A DNA stretch of 25,594 nt from Solibacillus silvestris_B (lineage in GTDB: Bacteria; Bacillota; Bacilli; Bacillales_A; Planococcaceae), in NCBI RefSeq assembly GCF_051967575.1, contig NZ_JBQCJW010000043.1:1-25594 (forward strand). The letters are read 5' to 3'. Of this stretch, positions 20,824-25,594 are shown in pieces. The notes under the pieces are model-generated. The model was not told where the DNA came from and searched no databases. It saw nothing but the letters and a program-made list of their open reading frames with translations. Position 1 is the first letter of the stretch. Every line of letters begins with the position of its first letter. Position numbers and translations under genes: made by a program.

Positions 20824-22647
20824 TGTTGAAATAATATTAATACGATACTGTTCTATCCAATCATGCAACTGAATTAAATAAGCGATTAATTGAGGACCTG
20901 CCATTAACTGACCAAACCATGGAATTTGGAACGATTGGCCATTCGTAGCAAGCAGCTCATCTAACTGTTCACGTTCAAATAATTCGTGCAGCACTGAATG
21001 TTTCTTCAGCAAAATTTCCTGTAGACGCTGGTGTACGAGCTTTGTATATTTTGGATGATATGTTTTTGGGTAAGGGTTTTTTTTACGTTCCACTACTTCC
21101 TTCGGTAAAATATGCGAAAATGCCTTTCTCAATATGCCCTTTTCCATTCCGCCGCTGTTTTTCATTTCCCAAGGAATATTCCAAACAAATTCTATAATCG
21201 TATGATCGGCAAACGGCACACGCACTTCTATGCCCGCCCCCATCGTCATCCGGTCATTTCGCTCCAATAATGTCTGCATAAAGAACTGGTTGTTCAAGTA
21301 AAACAATTGTTGACGCTCCTGCTCCTCTTTGCTTCCGATAAAGACCGGCATTTCCTTCACCGCCTCATCATACGTATTTTGCAAGAACTGTCGCAGCTGC
21401 AGCCGTTTTTGCCATTCCGCTTTAAATAATTTTTCACGCTCTTTAGTGGAACGCAGCCATGGAAATAGGGTCTCCGATTTTTGTTCATAAAACCATGGAT
21501 ACCCTCCGAATACTTCGTCCGCACATTCACCCGATAATGCGACAGTATGCGATTTTTCAATTTCCTTGCAAAACAAATAGAGGGAACTATCAATATCCGC
21601 CATACTCGGCATATCCTTCAATCGCATCGCCTCTTGCAAATTCTCCACTAAATCCTGCTGTGAAATGGTGACTTGTTTATGTTCCGTTCGAAATCTTTGC
21701 TGCATTTTCCCGATCCAAAACTCATCCTGGGAAGTTTGGAATGAATTTTTTTGGAAATGGTCATCATTTTCTTCATATGCTACAGAGTATGTTGATAATG
21801 TCTTCTGCTCATGCGCAAGCTTTTGGGCAGCAATAGCTGTAATAATACTCGAATCCAGCCCTCCTGAAAGCATTGTACTTATAGGAACATCGCTTATTAA
21901 TTGTCTTTCAATCGCCTTTGTGACAAGTTCGCGAACCTTTTCAATCGTTTCTTCCTCTGATTGTTCGTGCTCCTTGCTTGCAATATCCCAATACCGCCAG
22001 CTCTTTCTGCTCTCTTTGTGAACAATCATCGCATATGCGGGTTTCAATTCTTTTATCCCTTTAAAAATCGCATGGCCCACTATGCGAGAAGGCCCCAAAC
22101 TAAACAGTGCAGCTAGCCCTTCCACATCAATTTCGGCTTTCACGATAGGATGCGCCAATATCCCCTTAATTTCAGAGCTGAACAAAAGGCCGTCTGCGCA
22201 TTCATAATAAAATAACGGCTTCACTCCTAAGCGGTCGCGGCATAAAAATAATGACTGCTCCTGTTCATCCCAAATAGCAAAGGCGAATATACCATTCAAA
22301 TGCTCCATACACTGTTCTTTCCATTCGCAATAAGCCATTAAAATAACTTCCGTATCAGACGTTGTATAAAACGAATAGCCATATTTAATAAGCTGTTCGC
22401 GCAATTCATTTGCATTATAAATTTCACCATTGTAAACAATTGTAAAGTTGCCTCGTGTCATCGGTTGGTTCCCTGTCACTAAATCAATGATCGCTAGCCT
22501 CTGATGCCCCAATAAAGCGTGCCTGCCAATAAAATAGCCTTCACTATCCGGCCCGCGGTGCAAAAGCGTCCTCGTCATCTTTCTTATAAGCGGCTCATCA
22601 TTCAACAAATTACTCGAGTAATCAATGCAACCTGCAATCCCACACAT
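20821..22647 (-). CDS. asnO: Asparagine synthetase, glutamine-hydrolysing (AsnO-like)
   Basis: Makes asparagine from aspartate, ATP and glutamine. Its 608 residues match the pattern of B. subtilis AsnO (YisO), the sporulation-linked isozyme, more closely than that of AsnB. The N-terminal Ntn glutaminase domain has the nucleophile Cys2 exposed after Met removal, HRGPDSEGY (30-38) and YNGEIYN (72-78). The C-terminal synthetase domain has the PP-loop SGGLDSS (261-267) and a SGECADEVFGGYPWF block. ATG follows GGAGGG. It is monocistronic and ends against the convergent MocR gene. The B. subtilis enzyme AsnO is expressed in sporulation; control here is unknown. The asnO symbol reflects similarity; asnB is also used for the family. 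Confidence 0.93.
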   Translation of the reverse strand: MCGIAGCIDYSSNLLNDEPLIRKMTRTLLHRGPDSEGYFIGRHALLGHQRLAIIDLVTGNQPMTRGNFTIVYNGEIYNANELREQLIKYGYSFYTTSDTEVILMAYCEWKEQCMEHLNGIFAFAIWDEQEQSLFLCRDRLGVKPLFYYECADGLLFSSEIKGILAHPIVKAEIDVEGLAALFSLGPSRIVGHAIFKGIKELKPAYAMIVHKESRKSWRYWDIASKEHEQSEEETIEKVRELVTKAIERQLISDVPISTMLSGGLDSSIITAIAAQKLAHEQKTLSTYSVAYEENDDHFQKNSFQTSQDEFWIGKMQQRFRTEHKQVTISQQDLVENLQEAMRLKDMPSMADIDSSLYLFCKEIEKSHTVALSGECADEVFGGYPWFYEQKSETLFPWLRSTKEREKLFKAEWQKRLQLRQFLQNTYDEAVKEMPVFIGSKEEQERQQLFYLNNQFFMQTLLERNDRMTMGAGIEVRVPFADHTIIEFVWNIPWEMKNSGGMEKGILRKAFSHILPKEVVERKKNPYPKTYHPKYTKLVHQRLQEILLKKHSVLHELFEREQLDELLATNGQSFQIPWFGQLMAGPQLIAYLIQLHDWIEQYRINIIST

Positions 22648-22667
22648 AATTATCCCTCCATAATAAC

Positions 22668-22702
22668 AATGTATGTATAATACGCTTCATCGACAAATTG
22701 TC
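22668..22702 (-). promoter_or_regulatory. Possible promoter and small palindrome upstream of asnO
   Basis: On the minus strand TTGTCG (22691-22696) and TACATT (22668-22673) are 17 bp apart. GACAAATTGTC (22692-22702) is a palindrome overlapping the -35, a possible operator. Confidence 0.4.
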
Positions 22703-22727
22703 CCACCCGGAAAATGCTGTTCGAAAC

Positions 22728-22770
22728 GAAAAAAGAGCCTTTCTACAAGTATGCACTCATAGAAAAGCTC
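22728..22770 (-). terminator. Terminator of dacA
   Basis: On the minus strand GAGCTTTTCTA (22760-22770) pairs with TAGAAAGGCTC (22735-22745), with one G-T pair, followed by TTTTTTC. Confidence 0.88.
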
Positions 22771-22776
22771 AATTAT

Positions 22777-24114
22777 TTATTTATTTGAAATATGCGCAAA
22801 GCCGAATACACCGCTCCATAAATTGCCGAAAAAGTTCGCAATGCCTTGGAAGAATAATGAGACTTTGCCTGCGCGTTCAACAGCTTCAGTCGTCACTACA
22901 TCCGCCACAATCTGTGAACCGTCAATATAACCGTAATCCGTACCTTCCGAAATTTCAACAACCGCTTGACCCACTACTTGATTTGCTTCTACATCTGCTT
23001 CAAGCTCCTCTGTTTCCAAAGTTAGCTTAGGTACATATAAGTCTTTTTCAGTTGTCTTGATCATAACAGAAATAGGCTCTTTAATCGCAATATTGACGGC
23101 ATCCTCTTTTCCTTTTGTTACGGCAATTGATTTTTGCTCATCAAATTTATAGTTCGCCGGAACGAGTTCAACTTTTGAAAATTGGCCAAAACCATAATCG
23201 AATAATTTGGCTGTTGCATCAAAACGTGCTTTATAAGACCCGACGCCTTTTGAGTCAACTGCTTTCATTACTACAGCGATTAAACGTGTATCCCCACGCT
23301 TTGCCGTACCTGTAAACGTATGTCCCGCAAAATCCGTTGTACCCGTTTTTAAGCCGTCCACGCCTTCATACGCATAGACAAGCCCTGGCAGCATGAAATT
23401 CCAGTTTGACATTTTAATAGCATCCGAAGTTCCCTCGCGGAATACTTTCTTCGGGATTTTTGCCGTTTCTAACATATCAGGATGATCTTTTAATAAATGA
23501 TACGCCAATTTTGCTACTGAACGGGCAGGCATGACGTTTTCATCATTCTCTCCTGTGCCTGCTGGATGCATACCTTGTAGATCGGAATTGTTTAAACCTG
23601 TAGAGTTCACAAATTTATAATTTTCCAGTCCTAATTCCTCTGCTTTTTTGTTCATTAGCTTTAAAAATTCGGCTTCTGTGCCTGCAATAGTTTCGGCAAT
23701 CGCAATTGTTGCGGCATTAGCAGAATAAATAGCCATCGCTTCATACAATTCTTTAATCGAATACGTACCGTCAGCGCGCAAAGGCACATTGCTCAATAAG
23801 CGGTTTTGAGATACTTTATATGTATACTCCGTTACATTATATTGTTGATCCCAAGTAATTGAGCCATCCTCAATTGCATCAAGCAATAAGTATTCTGTCA
23901 TCATTTTCGTCATACTGGCAATACCTAAAGCTGTTTCTGCATTTTGTTCATATAAAATTTTTCCAGTGTCTGCATCAATTAAAATTGCGGCATCCACTGT
24001 TAATCCTAAATCCGCTTCCGCATTTGTCGTAGCAGGTGCCATCGCCAACATGCTAAGTAATAACATCGGAATTAAGATGAAGCTTAGTACCGTTTGCTTT
24101 CTTACCTTCTTCAC
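22777..24114 (-). CDS. dacA: D-alanyl-D-alanine carboxypeptidase (PBP5)
   Basis: Trims the terminal D-Ala from peptidoglycan pentapeptides on the cell surface, limiting cross-linking. The 445-residue protein has a signal peptide (hydrophobic 8-25, cleavage near Ala-Glu 32-34). The peptidase S11 domain has SMTK (67-70, catalytic Ser67 and Lys70), SAN (131-133) and KTGT (256-259). A beta-rich PBP5 C-terminal domain (about 305-405) and an amphipathic C-terminal helix (about 420-440, SLFFQGIANFFGNLWSGVFGF) anchor it to the membrane. The start is GTG with GGAGGT 6-7 nt upstream. It lies just downstream of guaB, each with its own terminator, as in B. subtilis. Confidence 0.96.
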   Translation of the reverse strand: MKKVRKQTVLSFILIPMLLLSMLAMAPATTNAEADLGLTVDAAILIDADTGKILYEQNAETALGIASMTKMMTEYLLLDAIEDGSITWDQQYNVTEYTYKVSQNRLLSNVPLRADGTYSIKELYEAMAIYSANAATIAIAETIAGTEAEFLKLMNKKAEELGLENYKFVNSTGLNNSDLQGMHPAGTGENDENVMPARSVAKLAYHLLKDHPDMLETAKIPKKVFREGTSDAIKMSNWNFMLPGLVYAYEGVDGLKTGTTDFAGHTFTGTAKRGDTRLIAVVMKAVDSKGVGSYKARFDATAKLFDYGFGQFSKVELVPANYKFDEQKSIAVTKGKEDAVNIAIKEPISVMIKTTEKDLYVPKLTLETEELEADVEANQVVGQAVVEISEGTDYGYIDGSQIVADVVTTEAVERAGKVSLFFQGIANFFGNLWSGVFGFAHISNK

Positions 24115-24189
24115 AAAGCTACCTCCAAATATTTTTTCTTGTCTACGTCATTTTATCATACATAAGTAGTTGCATGTGTCCTCTTCTTA

Positions 24190-24232
24190 ATAAAAAAACG
24201 CTACTATCTTCAAATTTGACGATAGTAGCGTT
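24190..24232 (-). terminator. Terminator of guaB
   Basis: On the minus strand AACGCTACTATC (24221-24232) pairs perfectly with GATAGTAGCGTT (24197-24208), followed by TTTTTTTATT. Confidence 0.93.
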
Positions 24233-24249
24233 CGAAAGTTGCCTAGTAA

Positions 24250-25518
24250 TTATTGTAAGGAATAGTTTGGTGCTTCTTTCGTAATTTGTACATCATGCGG
24301 ATGCGATTCACGTAAGCCTGCACCCGACATTTTAATGAATTGCGATTTCTCGCGTAAATACTCTAAATCTGGAGCGCCGCAATATCCCATACCTGCGCGT
24401 ACACCGCCGACTAATTGGTGAATTGTATCCGCTAAAGGCCCTTTATATGGAAGTCGGCCTTCAATACCTTCTGGAACTAATTTTTTTGCATCTTCCTGGA
24501 AGTAACGATCTTTGGAACCCTTTTCCATCGCGCCGAGTGATCCCATACCGCGGTATACTTTAAAGCGACGCCCTTGGAAAATTTCCGTTTCCCCCGGAGA
24601 TTCGGATGTACCTGCCAATAATGAACCTAGCATAACAGTATGTCCACCTGCCGCTAAAGCTTTTACGATATCCCCTGAATACTTAATACCGCCATCCGCA
24701 ATAATCGTTTTGCCTAATTCGCGGGCAACTGAAGCTGCGTCATATACTGCTGTAATTTGTGGTACACCAACACCTGCCACAACGCGTGTAGTACAAATAG
24801 AGCCTGGGCCAATTCCCACTTTTACAACATCCGCACCTGCTTCAAATAAAGCGCGTGTTCCTTCAGCTGTTGCAACATTCCCTGCGATAATATCCAAATT
24901 CGGATAAGCAGCACGGATATCCTTAATCGTATTTAATACACCTTGTGAATGGCCATGTGCTGTATCAATTACCACAATATCAACTTGAGCTTCCACCAGC
25001 TTTGCAATACGTACCATTGTATCTTTGGAAACGCCAACTGCTGCGCCTACTACTAAACGGCCATGGCTATCTTTAGCAGCGTTCGGGAACTCAATCACCT
25101 TTTCGATATCTTTAATCGTAATTAAACCTGTTAACTTACCGTCTTCATCCACGATTGGCAACTTTTCAATTTTATATTGTTGAAGAATTTTTTCGGCATC
25201 CTCTAAAGTCGTTCCAACAGGTGCGATAATTAAATCTTCTTTTGTCATGACATCATCGATTTTCAGTGAATAGTCCGAAATGAAGCGCAAGTCGCGGTTT
25301 GTAATAATCCCAACTAATTTTTGATCTTCCATGTTATTTACGATAGGAACACCTGAAATGCGGTATTTGCCCATTAAATGCTCTGCATCGAACACTTGAT
25401 GTTCTGGCGTTAGAAAGAATGGATTCGTAATAACGCCATTTTCAGAGCGTTTTACTTTTTCTACTTCTTCTGCTTGTTCATCAATACTCATGTTTTTGTG
25501 AATAATTCCAAGTCCGCC
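24250..25518 (-). CDS. guaB: IMP dehydrogenase, 5' part missing
   Basis: IMP dehydrogenase oxidises IMP to XMP with NAD, the committed step of GMP synthesis. The visible part covers the last 420 or so residues of about 488. It includes two CBS domains (with ISGVPIVNN and the second around KIEKLPIVDEDGKL), then the barrel with DTAHGHSQG, the catalytic-loop GIGPGSICTTR (active-site Cys), the flap RGMGSLGAMEKGSKDRYFQE, and the end HPHDVQITKEAPNYSLQ. It ends in a strong terminator. Homology runs only to 25518 (GGLGIIHKNM). Beyond that, the expected N-terminal about 70 codons (ending AMARQ) are replaced by 76 bp of other sequence. The ATG at 25491 is internal, has no ribosome site and is not the real start. 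Confidence 0.93.
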   Translation of the reverse strand, partial: GGLGIIHKNMSIDEQAEEVEKVKRSENGVITNPFFLTPEHQVFDAEHLMGKYRISGVPIVNNMEDQKLVGIITNRDLRFISDYSLKIDDVMTKEDLIIAPVGTTLEDAEKILQQYKIEKLPIVDEDGKLTGLITIKDIEKVIEFPNAAKDSHGRLVVGAAVGVSKDTMVRIAKLVEAQVDIVVIDTAHGHSQGVLNTIKDIRAAYPNLDIIAGNVATAEGTRALFEAGADVVKVGIGPGSICTTRVVAGVGVPQITAVYDAASVARELGKTIIADGGIKYSGDIVKALAAGGHTVMLGSLLAGTSESPGETEIFQGRRFKVYRGMGSLGAMEKGSKDRYFQEDAKKLVPEGIEGRLPYKGPLADTIHQLVGGVRAGMGYCGAPDLEYLREKSQFIKMSGAGLRESHPHDVQITKEAPNYSLQ

Positions 25519-25594
25519 TCCCCCTCTGTTAGGATAGATGTCGTACCGAGCTAACGTGATATGATTAAGTAAAATACACGGAGGTCGAGACGAA
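25519..25594. other. Non-guaB sequence fused to the guaB 5' part at the window edge
   Basis: The 76 bp do not encode the guaB N-terminus in any frame. In the guaB frame they read LARYDIYPNRGG-type sequence without a stop. On the plus strand they carry AAAATACACGGAGGT near 25570-25585, a possible ribosome site for a gene to the right. It may be the end of an inserted element or an assembly junction at a contig end. I cannot tell which from this window. Confidence 0.5.

Overview
This window looks like a chromosomal segment from a low-GC, endospore-forming member of the Bacillales, most likely a Planococcaceae/Caryophanaceae species (Solibacillus or Lysinibacillus type). Support comes from the bofA sporulation gene, the Bacillus-type long SRP RNA, strong AGGAGG ribosome sites, a T-box in front of serS, and the order guaB - dacA - serS - dgk/dck - SRP RNA - dnaX - yaaK - recR - yaaL - bofA - rrn. 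That order is the origin-proximal gene order of Bacillus subtilis, read here on the minus strand. The genus is inferred, not proven.

Layout, left to right. Positions 1-131 hold the promoter and leader of an rRNA operon that runs off the left edge. From 228 to 3545 (minus) lies the dnaX-yaaK-recR-yaaL-bofA cluster. Positions 3546-4410 are a non-coding stretch with inverted repeats and a multi-unit palindromic repeat. The SRP RNA (minus) and a tRNA-Ser(UGA) (plus) are then transcribed divergently. Positions 5214-8705 (plus) form a GlnK/GlnL-type two-component system followed by a glutamate-type symporter. An exact TTTTGT-N4-TTTTGT direct repeat, the published GlnL site of B. subtilis, sits directly upstream of the symporter. 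Next come an RraA-like aldolase (minus), an orphan tail-anchored protein (plus), the deoxynucleoside kinases dck and dgk (minus) and a coiled-coil protein (minus).

From 12370, tadA and a TIGR02206/YwaF-like membrane protein run on plus, opposite to their direction in B. subtilis. A GNAT gene that may use an ATT start (minus) is back to back with an ECF sigma factor and DUF4179 anti-sigma pair (plus). A truncated GNAT remnant and a second copy of the palindromic repeat follow. Then come an HMG-CoA lyase (minus), serS with its T-box (minus), a MocR/PdxR-type regulator (plus), an AsnO-like asparagine synthetase (minus), dacA (minus) and a 5'-truncated guaB (minus) at the right edge.

In function the window is mostly housekeeping: DNA replication and repair, nucleotide salvage and GMP synthesis, seryl-tRNA charging, tRNA editing, protein targeting and cell-wall trimming. 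Accessory insertions are the amino-acid sensing/transport module, the sigma/anti-sigma pair, the aldolase, asparagine synthetase and acetyltransferases. The most informative observations are the conserved GlnL operator rewired to a glutamate symporter, the shared roughly 140-bp palindromic repeat at two loci, the absence of pdxST from its usual dacA-serS slot with a PdxR-like gene in that interval, and the non-guaB sequence fused to guaB at the right end. I did not find a convincing wholly new defence or mobile system here.
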